From: Catalinimonas alkaloidigena
GTDB lineage: Bacteria; Bacteroidota; Bacteroidia; Cytophagales; Cyclobacteriaceae
Direction: 5' to 3'
NCBI RefSeq assembly: GCF_029504655.1
Contig: NZ_JAQFIL010000001.1
Span: 5,771,001-5,835,000, forward strand
DNA length: 64,000 nt
The notes under the pieces are model-generated. The model did no database searches. It saw only the letters and a program-made list of their open reading frames with translations, and had not been told where the DNA came from. Position 1 is the stretch's first letter, and every line of letters begins with the position of its first letter. Below, in pieces: positions 17,809 through 27,070 of the stretch. A program made the position numbers and the translations under genes.

Positions 17809-20800
17809 ATGAGAAAGCTTTTACTATGCCTGGCTTTAGGGCTTGGCCTGTGGCATATTGCTCCGGCACAGCAGCTGGATATGTCCAGAATAGAAGAGGG
17901 AATGGTTCCCCGCAGCATCGGTCCGGCAGGCATGAGCGGCCGGGTTACCGCCATTGATGTGGTAGAGAGTAACCCTGACATCATATACGTGGGTTCCGCT
18001 TCCGGTGGCCTCTGGAAGTCTGAAGGAGGCGGCATTGACTGGGAGCCTATTTTTGATGAAGAGTCCGTACTCTCTATTGGAGCCATCGCTATTTTCCAGA
18101 AAAACCCCAACATCATTTATGTAGGTACCGGAGAAGGCAATCCCCGTAACAGCCAGTCATCCGGCAAAGGGATGTACAAGTCTATGGATGGCGGCAAAAG
18201 CTGGAAACTCCTGGGTCTGGAAAATACCCGCAACATTCACCGCGTTTTTGTGCATCCTGACAATCCAGATATTGTATATGCCGGGGTACAGGGTCCGGCC
18301 TGGACCGATACCGAAGAACGTGGTGTCTACAAAAGTACCGACGGGGGAGCAAGCTGGGAAAAGATTCTTTACGTCAACCAACGCACCGGTGTGGGGGATA
18401 TGGTCATGGACCCCAGCAACCCTGAAAAGCTAATTGTGGGGATGTGGGAATTTCGCCGCTGGCCCTGGTTTTTTAAGTCTGGTGGTGAAGGCTCGGGCAT
18501 GTACATCACTTATGATGGAGGAGAGAACTGGGAAAAACGAAGCGATGAAGATGGCCTGCCCAAAGGAGAAATTGGCAAAATAGGACTGGCGATAGCTGCC
18601 AGCAACCCACAAATAGTTTATGCTTATGTAGAATCCAAAAAAAACGCGATCTATCGCTCCGAGGATGGCGGCTTTACATGGAAGCAAACCGCTACAGAAA
18701 ATATCGGCAGCCGCCCTTTTTATTATGCTGACCTGGCCGTTGACCCTACCCATGAAAACCGCCTCTACAGTGTAGCTTCCAGCGTGCGTGTCAGTGAAGA
18801 TGGTGGCAAAAACTTTGAAGTACTGCTGGGCTTTGACAAAATCCACGTAGACCATCATGCCTGGTACATTCATCCCAAAAACTCAGAGTTCATGATTGAT
18901 GGTAATGACGGAGGGCTGGCGATTACCCGCAATCAGGGCAAAAGCTGGCGCTTTGTGGAGAACCTTCCGCTGGCACAGTTCTACCACATCAACTATGACA
19001 TGGAAACGCCATACAATGTGATGGGTGGCATGCAGGACAATGGCTCCTGGAGAGGTCCCGCTTATATCTGGCGTGCTGGTGGTATCCGTAATGCCTACTG
19101 GGAAGAGGTGGCCTTTGGTGATGGTTTTGATGTAATGCCCGACTCCAGCGATTCCCGCTATCTGTATGCCATGTGGCAGGGCGGAAATCTGCAACGCAGG
19201 GATTTAGAGAGCGGTAATGCCAAATACATCAAACCGGCTCACCCTGACGAAGATGTATTCCTGCGCTTCAACTGGGATGCTGCCATCGCGCATGATCCCT
19301 TTGAGACACAGACCATCTACTACGGCAGCCAGTTTGTACATAAAAGCACCGACCGTGGTGAGACCTGGGAAGTGATTTCGCCTGACCTGACCACCAATGA
19401 TACCACCAAACAGAAACAGCTGGAAAGTGGTGGGTTAACCCTGGATGCCACCCAGGCCGAAAATCATACGACCATTACGGCTATCGCTCCCAGCCTGGCA
19501 CAGCCCGATATCATCTGGGTAGGTACTGATGATGGTAATGTGCAGCTTACGCAGGATGGTGGAGAAAACTGGGAGAACCTGATCGGACGCATCAAAGACT
19601 TACCGGAGAATACCTGGGTGCATCAGATTCACGCATCTCAGTACAATGCGGGTGAGGCTTTTGTCGTGTTTGACGACCACAGACGCAACAACTGGACGCC
19701 TTATGTGTACCATACGGACGACTTTGGTAAATCATGGACAAGGCTGGTGGATGAAAATGATGCTGATGCTTTCGCGCTTTCTATTGTACAGGACCCGGTA
19801 GAACCCAACCTGCTCTTTCTGGGTACGGAAACCGGCTTGTATGTGAGCCTTGACAAAGGGGAGACCTGGACTAAGTGGGGTAAAAACTATCCGCATGCGT
19901 CTACTATGGATTTGAAAATTCATCCCCGGGAGCATGACCTCATCATCGGTACATTTGGTAGAGCAGCTTTCATTCTGGATGACATCCGTCCCTTACGGGA
20001 AATGGCGCAGCAAGGCAGCAGCATCCTGGATGAGCCTTTGTATGTGTATGAAGCTCCGCTTTCCTATCTGGCTAACTACAAACAAGCTGCCGGAACACGT
20101 TTTCAGGGAGATGCTATTTATGATGGGGAAAACCGTCCCTATGGTGCGATGATTACCTACTCTGTAAAGGAAATCCTGAAAAAAGAAGCCGATAGTACTG
20201 CCGCGGAAAAAGACAGTGTGCTGGTAGAAGTGCGGGACAGTCAGGATGAGGTGATTCGTACCTTCAAAGCTGAAGTACAGCAAGGGATGAACCGTCTGAG
20301 TTGGGACCTCACCCAAAAGGGCGTGCGCGATCCGGATACACCCATGCCTGAAAAGGAGGACGCTCCTGAACCTTCAGGTCTACCGGTATTGCCGGGAGAG
20401 TACACTGTGCAGATCACCTATGGCGACTGGCAGAAATCTACACCGGTCAAAGTGTTGCTTGATCCCCGCATAGAACTCAGTCAGGCAGATATGCTTGCCC
20501 GCCAGGAAATGGGTGAGCAGTTGATGGAGTACATGCAAAAAGCTACTAAGGCCGTAGATCAGTTGAACGAGGCCAATGCCACAATAGAGCTTATCAATTC
20601 GCAGCTTAAAGAGCGGGAAGGCGAAGATGAAAAGCATTTGAAAGAGATGGCTAGAAGCTTGCAGGATACCATCAAGCTATACAAAGAGCGGATTGCACAG
20701 AAAGAAGATGTGCAAGGCATTCTGAGAGATCCCCATATCGTAAGTGGAAAGCTGGGAGCAGCCGGCAGCTATTTTGAGTCATTCTGGCACTCTCCCAATG

Positions 20801-20964
20801 AGACACAAAACATCGTGCTAAGTCATGTGAAAGACAGTCTGGAAGAACCGCTGGCCAAAGTCAATGCCTTCTTTGCCGGTCCATGGGAAGATTATCAACA
20901 GGCCGTTAAGCGAGCCGAGATCACTTTCTTCAAAGAATTTGAAAACATAGGCATGGAAGATTAA
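17809..20964 (+). CDS. Large secreted Asp-box (BNR/sortilin-like) beta-propeller protein
   Basis: This 1051-residue protein has a signal peptide ending APAQ (residue 21). About nine Asp-box motifs (S/T-x-D-x-G-x-x-W type) are visible, among them SMDGGKSW, STDGGASW, YDGGENW, SEDGGFTW, STDRGETW, TQDGGENW and LDKGETW. This suggests two beta-propellers of the WD40/YVTN/VPS10-sortilin type. From about residue 750 a beta region and then a coiled, Glu/Lys-rich helical region follow. Similar proteins are annotated as exo-sialidase-like or glycosyl hydrolases, but the sialidase Arg triad is not evident, so I do not claim enzyme activity. It probably acts as a periplasmic or surface binding protein. 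It is convergent with the DUF1501 gene. Confidence 0.82.
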   Translation: MRKLLLCLALGLGLWHIAPAQQLDMSRIEEGMVPRSIGPAGMSGRVTAIDVVESNPDIIYVGSASGGLWKSEGGGIDWEPIFDEESVLSIGAIAIFQKNPNIIYVGTGEGNPRNSQSSGKGMYKSMDGGKSWKLLGLENTRNIHRVFVHPDNPDIVYAGVQGPAWTDTEERGVYKSTDGGASWEKILYVNQRTGVGDMVMDPSNPEKLIVGMWEFRRWPWFFKSGGEGSGMYITYDGGENWEKRSDEDGLPKGEIGKIGLAIAASNPQIVYAYVESKKNAIYRSEDGGFTWKQTATENIGSRPFYYADLAVDPTHENRLYSVASSVRVSEDGGKNFEVLLGFDKIHVDHHAWYIHPKNSEFMIDGNDGGLAITRNQGKSWRFVENLPLAQFYHINYDMETPYNVMGGMQDNGSWRGPAYIWRAGGIRNAYWEEVAFGDGFDVMPDSSDSRYLYAMWQGGNLQRRDLESGNAKYIKPAHPDEDVFLRFNWDAAIAHDPFETQTIYYGSQFVHKSTDRGETWEVISPDLTTNDTTKQKQLESGGLTLDATQAENHTTITAIAPSLAQPDIIWVGTDDGNVQLTQDGGENWENLIGRIKDLPENTWVHQIHASQYNAGEAFVVFDDHRRNNWTPYVYHTDDFGKSWTRLVDENDADAFALSIVQDPVEPNLLFLGTETGLYVSLDKGETWTKWGKNYPHASTMDLKIHPREHDLIIGTFGRAAFILDDIRPLREMAQQGSSILDEPLYVYEAPLSYLANYKQAAGTRFQGDAIYDGENRPYGAMITYSVKEILKKEADSTAAEKDSVLVEVRDSQDEVIRTFKAEVQQGMNRLSWDLTQKGVRDPDTPMPEKEDAPEPSGLPVLPGEYTVQITYGDWQKSTPVKVLLDPRIELSQADMLARQEMGEQLMEYMQKATKAVDQLNEANATIELINSQLKEREGEDEKHLKEMARSLQDTIKLYKERIAQKEDVQGILRDPHIVSGKLGAAGSYFESFWHSPNETQNIVLSHVKDSLEEPLAKVNAFFAGPWEDYQQAVKRAEITFFKEFENIGMED

Positions 20965-20967
20965 GCA

Positions 20968-21001
20968 AAGAAAGACGGCTGTGATGGTCGTCCTTCTTTA
21001 T
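20968..21001. terminator. Shared terminator between convergent genes
   Basis: GACGGC (20977-20982) pairs with GTCGTC (20989-20994) with one G-U pair, flanked by A-rich and T-rich arms. Both strands carry a short T-rich run after the stem. It can serve the rightward Asp-box gene (stop 20964) and the leftward DUF1501 gene (stop 21009). Confidence 0.6.
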
Positions 21002-21008
21002 TTGTGGC

Positions 21009-22445
21009 TTAAGCCAGCAGATCCAAAACCGCTTCTCCGCTGCCATCCGGGGTAGTGTAGAAAGGCCTGCCTTCTATGGTGTAATGCGTTTCCGGCGGTA
21101 TGCCCAGCATATGATAGATGGTCTGGTGAATCTGGTTGATCACCACCGTTTTTTCCGTAGAGGAGCAGGGGCGCTCATCAGCGGTTTTTCCGTACACCAG
21201 GCCTTTTTTGATACCTCCCCCCCACATCAGTATGGAGCAGCCATCAGTAAAATGGCGGTGCATGCCGTAGTACTTCATGTCGTTGATCTGGTCGGGCTGG
21301 TCTACCTGATCTTTTACTTTCTCACCCGGGCGGCCTTCCAGAATAGCATCTCTACTGAATTCACTGGCCAGCACTACCAAAGTTCTGTCCAGATGACCAC
21401 TTTCATCTAAGTCTCTGATGAGCTGCGCAATGGGACGGTCAATCGCTGCTTTCATATTCTTAGCACGGGTATGGCCGTTTTCATGGGTATCCCAACCCAG
21501 AAAAGGCTCATATTCAGTAGAGACACTGATGAAGCGTGCGCCCTCCTGTGCCAGCCTTCGGGCCAGCAGACAGCCCTGACCAAACCTGCCGGTATTGTAG
21601 GTGTCATACACTTCTTTAGGCTCCTGGCTGAGGTCAAAGGCTTTGGCTTCGGGAGAATTTAACAAGCGGTATGCCTGCTCCATAGAGCGCTTGAGCGACT
21701 CTTTCTGGTAGCCGCTGCCATGCTCTTCCAGCGGGCTTCGCTTCACCAGTTCTTCGTATAGTTTGTTTCTACTTTCAAAACGCTGGGGGGTCATGCCCTG
21801 CGGAGGGCGAACACTATCCAAACCGGTAGAAGGGTCGGGAATTAGAAAGGGACCGAACTCAGTGCCCAGAAATCCGGCGGAATGAAAAGCTTTCAGCTCT
21901 TCTCCTTCCCCTACGGTAAAGCGTTGCCCCATGCTGATGAAAGGGGGAATCACCGGATTGACCGGCCCTAACTCTTTCGCTATCCAGGCTCCGATATGAG
22001 GCGGCTGCACCGACTGAGGAGGCTCGTAGCAGGTATGCCAGTGGTACTGATGGCGGGTATGCAGGATGTGCCCTAAATCCGCCGCACGATAAGATCGAAT
22101 GATGGCACCTTTGTCCATCACACTGCCGATATTCTCCAGACCTTCTGAAAAAAAGAGATCATCCACCGCGGTAGGAATCTTGGGAAAGGTGCTTAGCACT
22201 TTCTTGCTATCCATTCCTTTTTCATAGGGCGCATAGGCTTTAGGATCAAAGGTCTCGGTATGCGCCATGCCTCCCGCCATCCAGAGTAAGATCACTGTAT
22301 CTATGGAAGAGGGCATTTTTTCGGATGGACTACAGGAACTCAGGAAACTGCTGGTGGGCAGGCCTACCGACATGGCGGACAAGGTCGCCGCGCCCATCTT
22401 CTTGAGAAAATCTCTGCGTATTTGATCTGTATGATGAGGATGCAT
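21009..22445 (-). CDS. DUF1501 protein with Tat signal
   Basis: This 478-residue protein belongs to DUF1501, which has the alkaline-phosphatase/sulfatase-like fold but no proven reaction. The N-terminus has a twin-arginine leader (RRDFLKKMG) and a following Ser-rich Cys (LSSCSP). Conserved blocks include LLWMAGGMAHTETFDPK, GAIIRSYRA, YDTYNTGRFGQGCLLARRL, WDTHENG and LASEFSRD. The start lies 11 bases after the stop of the DUF1549/DUF1553-cytochrome gene, so the pair is one transcript. That pairing is very common in Planctomycetota, where the two families are nearly always adjacent. It is the last gene of the SusCD-linked locus here. Confidence 0.9.
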   Translation of the reverse strand: MHPHHTDQIRRDFLKKMGAATLSAMSVGLPTSSFLSSCSPSEKMPSSIDTVILLWMAGGMAHTETFDPKAYAPYEKGMDSKKVLSTFPKIPTAVDDLFFSEGLENIGSVMDKGAIIRSYRAADLGHILHTRHQYHWHTCYEPPQSVQPPHIGAWIAKELGPVNPVIPPFISMGQRFTVGEGEELKAFHSAGFLGTEFGPFLIPDPSTGLDSVRPPQGMTPQRFESRNKLYEELVKRSPLEEHGSGYQKESLKRSMEQAYRLLNSPEAKAFDLSQEPKEVYDTYNTGRFGQGCLLARRLAQEGARFISVSTEYEPFLGWDTHENGHTRAKNMKAAIDRPIAQLIRDLDESGHLDRTLVVLASEFSRDAILEGRPGEKVKDQVDQPDQINDMKYYGMHRHFTDGCSILMWGGGIKKGLVYGKTADERPCSSTEKTVVINQIHQTIYHMLGIPPETHYTIEGRPFYTTPDGSGEAVLDLLA

Positions 22446-22456
22446 AACGTTTTTTT

Positions 22457-25321
22457 TTAATAGATAAACTGAAATTCAGGTAAAAGCACGGTAGCCCAGA
22501 GCAGGTCCTGTACTTCTTTGACTCCCGGCTGCTGGCCTAAGACTTCTGTTATCAGGCTCTTTTCTTCTCCGTTGGGTCGGCGCCCAAATGATTGCAGGTA
22601 AAGCTGATTGACCATAGCTTCGCGGTCATTGCCGTATTTATCTAACCATGACACTGCCCCCTCTTCCATCACATGATTGAAAAACTCTCCATTGGTCAGT
22701 TCCAAAGCCTGCAATAAGGTAGCCTGATCATCACGAGAGGTAGTTACATTTTCACGGGTAGGGCGTCCCAGTGCTTTCAAAAAGGGATCCAGTTTGACCA
22801 TAGAAGCCCGGGCAAAGTTTTGCTCTCCTTCTCTGTCATAAGCAAAATTGATAAGGTTACCCCACTGCTCCGCCTTGTAAACTTTGACAGGCTCCCAGGC
22901 GATGTCGTCAAAGCCCAGCGCTGTCCACTCACCTTCAGGCTCCTGGCTGCTCACTTTCCAGTCTTTGTTAGAAGCGATAAAATCCTGGCTGCCATCATCA
23001 TAAGTAAGCCTCATGTTAAACAACAGGCCCGCGGGATTAGGCACTCTTCCTTCATTCTCACCTTCCACAGCAATGACATTGGCACCATTCCGTAATAATT
23101 CTTCTACCTTCATTTTTTGCACTTTACGCCAATCCTTGCCTTCCACAGCCTCCTTTCCGTTGATGAAAAGCTTGAAAGAATGGTCAGCGGTAATCAGCAC
23201 TTCGGCCTGTGCTACAGATTTTGCTGAAGGCAAGTTGAAATCGTAGCGGAAGTATCTTTTGCCGGGCTTGGGCAGAATGTCTCTTTCTACTTCTACCTCT
23301 TTATTCCATATCCACTGACTTTCCAGAGGTTCAGCTTCAGGTACATAGGCAGTGGCGTAGTAAACCGGCGCGACCACCTGGCTTACGGCATCGGCAAACT
23401 GCTCCGCACTCAGCCTTCTTCTGATGGGGCCTTCAAACACATAGTCATCAGATTTCAGATCTGCTACTTCAGCATAATTGACAGAAGGTAGCTGATAAGC
23501 CCTGGAGGTCATAATTCTTTTCATCAGATGCTTCAGGTCATAATTATGATCAATAAAGTCAGAAGCCAGCCAGTCCAGCAGATCTGCGCTCCAGGGGGTG
23601 TTGTCCATCTCATCCAGCGGTTCTATGATGCCCCTGCCGATAAGCCTGTCCCAGATGCGGTTCGTAATGGTTCGGTACAGGCGTCCGTTTTCGGGCTTCA
23701 CCATGACTTCGGATAATTTTTTCAGCTTCTCTTTGATGGTTTCCGCCTCTACCGAACCCAGTTCAGGATAGAGAAACTGTACTTCAGACATTCGGCCGGT
23801 AGGTTTGTCACAGCGGTAAATTTCCAAAGTAGAGTCAGAAAACACGTTGGCAAAGCCATAAGACTGTTCAAGCGTCAGGTTACTCACAAAGCTATTGTGG
23901 CAGGAAGCACATTTCAGATTGATGCCCATCAAAGACTGAGAAATATTCTGGGCAGCCTGCATTTCGGTACGCTGACTGGCATTCACTACGCCCCGCCATT
24001 CTATGCCTTTGATAAAACCTTCCGACTCCTCTGAAGGATTGGTAAGCTCCTTGACCATCACATCATAGGGTTTGTTGTCCTTAAGAGAGTGATACAGCCA
24101 ATCGGTGATCTGTTTGCGGCCTCCGGTGATAAAACCTGTGCCTGAGTAATCATTTCTCAACAGATCGTTCCAGAAGCTTAGCCAGTGCTGCGTATAGTGC
24201 TTATCATCTTCTAAAAGTTCTTCAATCAACTGCTCACGCTTGTTGGAAGATGTATTCTGCTCAAAAGCCTGAATGGCTTCCGGCTCGGGTAACAAGCCAA
24301 TGACATCCAGGTAGGCACGACGAATAAAGGTCCTGTCACTGACCAGCTCAGGCATATCAGCACCCTGCTCTTCAAAGTAAGCATTTATGAGCTTATTTAC
24401 CGGATGACTGATTTCATCCATGCCTTCCGGCAAATCAGGCTTGGAAAGTGCCAGTTCGGCTTCGGGGAATATTTTCAGTGATTCATCTGCCCAGTGCGCG
24501 CCTTCATCTATCCACAGGCTTATCAGCTTGATTTCTTCTTTGCTCAGCGCCTTTCCCTTACCCGGCATAGACTCCTCATGGTCTCTGGGCAGTTTTAAGC
24601 GACGGATGACCTCACTGTTTTCCGCATCTCCTTTGATAAATATCTTGCCGGACTCTCCCCCTTTCATTACGCCTTCTTCATTTTCCAGCACCAACTCTCC
24701 TTTTTGTTTGAGTTCGCTATGGCACTGGTAGCAGTTATGGGCAAAAATAGCCCTTACCTCCAGGTTAAGCCTGTCCAGTTGATTTTGAGATAAGTCTGAT
24801 CGTGCGGAAACAGCCGCGAACTCAGTAAGCAGCTCTTTCGCTTTTCCCTCTTCATAGCCATCATCATTCCAGGGGAGGGTACTGGTCAGGAAGTCTTCGC
24901 CGTGGGTAAGGCTGGCACCTAAATGACCGGCCACTGTCAGGGTAAGCACTGTCAGAAAGAGGCTGGAACGGTAGTAGAGCAGATGTTGCCCCCCTTTTTT
25001 TTGCATAAACCTCATCATCCAGACGGTAAGCAGGCTCAGTATCGCTGTCATTACACCCAGCAAAAGGTGATTCTGTACCAGCTCACCCTGATAATCATCT
25101 ACCTGATAAAGTACATAACCCAGGATGGCTGCCAGCACGGCACTAAAAGCGCCCAGATAAACCAACCATTCTATTCCTTCCCTCAGCCCCGGCCTTTTCC
25201 CATTCAGACTAAGCAGCTCTAAAAAGAGCGCTACTACCAGTAAGCCAATAGGAAAGTGGACTATCAGCGGATGTAACCTGCCAAAAAAATCAGCAATCCA
25301 TGTAAATGAGCTTCCTTCCAT
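22457..25321 (-). CDS. Membrane-anchored cytochrome c, DUF1549/DUF1553 (PSCyt/PSD1) protein with lectin-like insertion
   Basis: This 954-residue multidomain protein starts with about four membrane helices (residues 17-140). They carry LHPLIVHFPIGLLVV, a DUF2231-like start. A PSCyt1 heme domain follows with Cys197-x-x-Cys200-His201 and the typical MPGKGKALSKEEIKLISLWIDEG end. Next is DUF1549 (PSCyt2; ISHPVNKLI through about residue 530) with a second CxxCH at Cys471-Cys474-His475. DUF1553 (PSD1) comes last. A beta-rich stretch at about 675-805 (FRYDFNLPSA, HSFKLFINGKEA, GANVIAVEGEN) looks like a galactose-binding or rhamnosidase-N-type jelly roll inserted near the start of DUF1553. It is probably a periplasmic, membrane-anchored redox protein acting with the DUF1501 protein. 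Confidence 0.88.
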   Translation of the reverse strand: MEGSSFTWIADFFGRLHPLIVHFPIGLLVVALFLELLSLNGKRPGLREGIEWLVYLGAFSAVLAAILGYVLYQVDDYQGELVQNHLLLGVMTAILSLLTVWMMRFMQKKGGQHLLYYRSSLFLTVLTLTVAGHLGASLTHGEDFLTSTLPWNDDGYEEGKAKELLTEFAAVSARSDLSQNQLDRLNLEVRAIFAHNCYQCHSELKQKGELVLENEEGVMKGGESGKIFIKGDAENSEVIRRLKLPRDHEESMPGKGKALSKEEIKLISLWIDEGAHWADESLKIFPEAELALSKPDLPEGMDEISHPVNKLINAYFEEQGADMPELVSDRTFIRRAYLDVIGLLPEPEAIQAFEQNTSSNKREQLIEELLEDDKHYTQHWLSFWNDLLRNDYSGTGFITGGRKQITDWLYHSLKDNKPYDVMVKELTNPSEESEGFIKGIEWRGVVNASQRTEMQAAQNISQSLMGINLKCASCHNSFVSNLTLEQSYGFANVFSDSTLEIYRCDKPTGRMSEVQFLYPELGSVEAETIKEKLKKLSEVMVKPENGRLYRTITNRIWDRLIGRGIIEPLDEMDNTPWSADLLDWLASDFIDHNYDLKHLMKRIMTSRAYQLPSVNYAEVADLKSDDYVFEGPIRRRLSAEQFADAVSQVVAPVYYATAYVPEAEPLESQWIWNKEVEVERDILPKPGKRYFRYDFNLPSAKSVAQAEVLITADHSFKLFINGKEAVEGKDWRKVQKMKVEELLRNGANVIAVEGENEGRVPNPAGLLFNMRLTYDDGSQDFIASNKDWKVSSQEPEGEWTALGFDDIAWEPVKVYKAEQWGNLINFAYDREGEQNFARASMVKLDPFLKALGRPTRENVTTSRDDQATLLQALELTNGEFFNHVMEEGAVSWLDKYGNDREAMVNQLYLQSFGRRPNGEEKSLITEVLGQQPGVKEVQDLLWATVLLPEFQFIY

Positions 25322-25560
25322 ATATCTCTACTTTTCTTGAATCAGAACACATTTGAGAAAGTAAATATTCAAAGCTTAAATGAAAATATATACTACGGTA
25401 CATTTCCGGTTTGTGGAGACCGGGCCCCGGCGGCACAAACCTGGGCATACCGCCGTGGGCTTGTGTCCCACAGCCCACTTACCGTAGTATAGTGAAAATG
25501 ATAAGCTCAGAAATATTTACCTCCAAATTTAGTTTAATCAAATTTTTACAATTATTCACC
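25322..25560. other. Spacer between SusD and the cytochrome gene, with palindromic element
   Basis: This is a noncoding AT-rich spacer whose centre is occupied by the GC-rich multi-hairpin element at 25389-25491. It separates the SusD gene from the downstream cytochrome/DUF1553 gene on the same strand. No promoter pattern could be supported. Confidence 0.5.
25389..25491. repeat. Multi-hairpin palindromic element (three-way-junction shape)
   Basis: A perfect 12-bp terminal inverted repeat (TATACTACGGTA at 25389-25400, TACCGTAGTATA at 25480-25491) encloses two inner hairpins. The first has GGTTTGTG (25408-25415) and CACAAACC (25434-25441) with a GC-rich loop. The second has GTGGGC (25455-25460) and GCCCAC (25473-25478), extended inside by TGTG and CACA. 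The left half recurs at 31711-31757 with the same sequence except for one base and a missing 13-base loop segment. It is a dispersed REP- or MITE-like repeat; no transposase is nearby. Confidence 0.8.
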
Positions 25561-27066
25561 TTAATAGCCCGGGTTCTGCGTCAGCTTGCTATTGATCAGC
25601 CTTTCATCAGCAGGGATCGGGAATAAAGCCTCATAGGGTTCAAAGACAAAATCGGCATCCGAGAAAGGGATTCCTCCCCTGTCGGTAGTCGGATTACTCT
25701 TTTCAAGCTCCCCATAGGCATTCATAAAATCTGCCAGTTCCTGAGGAGTGTTAGTCCTTTTCAGATCAAACCAGCGGTGATTTTCAAAAGCCAGTTCAAT
25801 TCTTCTTTCACGTAAAACCGCTTCACGAAACGCATCTTTACCTAAGCCATCCAGAGGCTCCAGCCCTGCTCTTCTCCGTACCGCGTTCAGGTATTCGTAG
25901 GCTTGTGAGGTGGGCCCTGAAACTTCGTTGATGGCCTCAGCCAGCATCAATAATACATCAGCATAGCGGAGTATTGGCCAGTTGTCATCAGTACGTCCAC
26001 GTATGGAATGCGGATGGTTGTATTTATTGATGTAAGGCACCTCTATCCAATCCCCTTCCAGGCTGGTATAACCTTCTTTCAGAGAGACTTCTTTACGCAA
26101 ATCTCCTTCTTCATAAGCGTTGATGATGTCTAGCGAAGGGGTATTCCACCCACCACCATTCTGACCGGAAAAATCTATGACCGCTCCTACAGATTCACGG
26201 GGTGCAAAAGTGTAGATAAAACTGCTATGCTCACCCAGTTCATTGCCTCCCTGAAACTGAACTTCAAAAATAGACTCCGCATGATTTTTATTGGCGGGGT
26301 CAAACACATCCGCATAGTTGTCCAACAGTTCATAATTAAGGTTGGTTACTTCTGTCAGTGTGCTGATGGCCTTGTCATACTCTTGCCTGGTAAGGTATAC
26401 CTTCCCTAGCAAAGCCAGCGCTGCCCCCTTAGTCACTCTCCCGACTTCTTCGGCAGGATAGCTTTCAGGCAGCATATTGATGGCATCATCCAGGTCATTT
26501 TCCACCAGTTCGTAAACGGCGCTTACCGGCTGACGCTCATATTCCCAGGCTTCTGAAGGTGAAGAAAGAGGTTCCGTAATAATGATCACTTCACCAAAAT
26601 ACTGTACCAGGTGAAAATAGTAGTAGGCCCGGAGAAACTTAAGCTGGCCTTCAAACTCACTTCTTGCCGCTTCATCAAAGGTGGCTTCTTCCAGCTTGGC
26701 CAGGGTAGTATTGATGTTTACCATGGCGCTGTAAATACTGTTATACAAATTGGCGATGTTTCCGGTGGAAGAATTAATCTGCCAGAATTCAATCGCTTCA
26801 AGAGCCGGTCCCTGTCCCCGGTTACCTACATTAAAATGAAGCGTAGTATTGTCAGTGATAAATTCATTGTACTGCCACTGGTCAGAGATAATACCTTGCA
26901 ACTGTGAATATACGCCATTTAAGGCTTGCTCTACCTGTGTTTCTGTCTTGTAAAAATTATCTGATACCAGCCGGTTCGGATCCGTTTTCTCCAGGTAATC
27001 TTCACCGCAAGAGAGCAAAGTCAGTATAAGCAGTAAACTTGGAATAGTAAATTTATATCTATGCAT
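25561..27066 (-). CDS. susD: SusD/RagB family nutrient-binding lipoprotein (locus 2)
   Basis: This 501-residue lipoprotein has a lipobox LLSCG followed by EDYLEKTDPN, the usual SusD start. The all-helical TPR-type fold is suggested by FLRAYYYFHLVQYFGEV, GAALALLGKVYLTRQEYDKA, ILRYADVLLMLAEAINE, AVLRERRIELAFENHRWFDLKR and the closing FPIPADERLIN and QNPGY. It sits on the cell surface as the lid that captures ligand for its SusC partner. It starts 4 bases after the SusC stop, so the two are translationally linked. The ligand is unknown; the downstream genes give no polysaccharide-specific hydrolase. Confidence 0.93.
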   Translation of the reverse strand: MHRYKFTIPSLLLILTLLSCGEDYLEKTDPNRLVSDNFYKTETQVEQALNGVYSQLQGIISDQWQYNEFITDNTTLHFNVGNRGQGPALEAIEFWQINSSTGNIANLYNSIYSAMVNINTTLAKLEEATFDEAARSEFEGQLKFLRAYYYFHLVQYFGEVIIITEPLSSPSEAWEYERQPVSAVYELVENDLDDAINMLPESYPAEEVGRVTKGAALALLGKVYLTRQEYDKAISTLTEVTNLNYELLDNYADVFDPANKNHAESIFEVQFQGGNELGEHSSFIYTFAPRESVGAVIDFSGQNGGGWNTPSLDIINAYEEGDLRKEVSLKEGYTSLEGDWIEVPYINKYNHPHSIRGRTDDNWPILRYADVLLMLAEAINEVSGPTSQAYEYLNAVRRRAGLEPLDGLGKDAFREAVLRERRIELAFENHRWFDLKRTNTPQELADFMNAYGELEKSNPTTDRGGIPFSDADFVFEPYEALFPIPADERLINSKLTQNPGY

Positions 27067-27070
27067 GGGT

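Noticed and set aside
17809-20964. Sialidase activity for the Asp-box protein
   Set aside because: Asp boxes alone do not prove sialidase function, and the catalytic Arg triad and Asp/Tyr-Glu residues were not identified.
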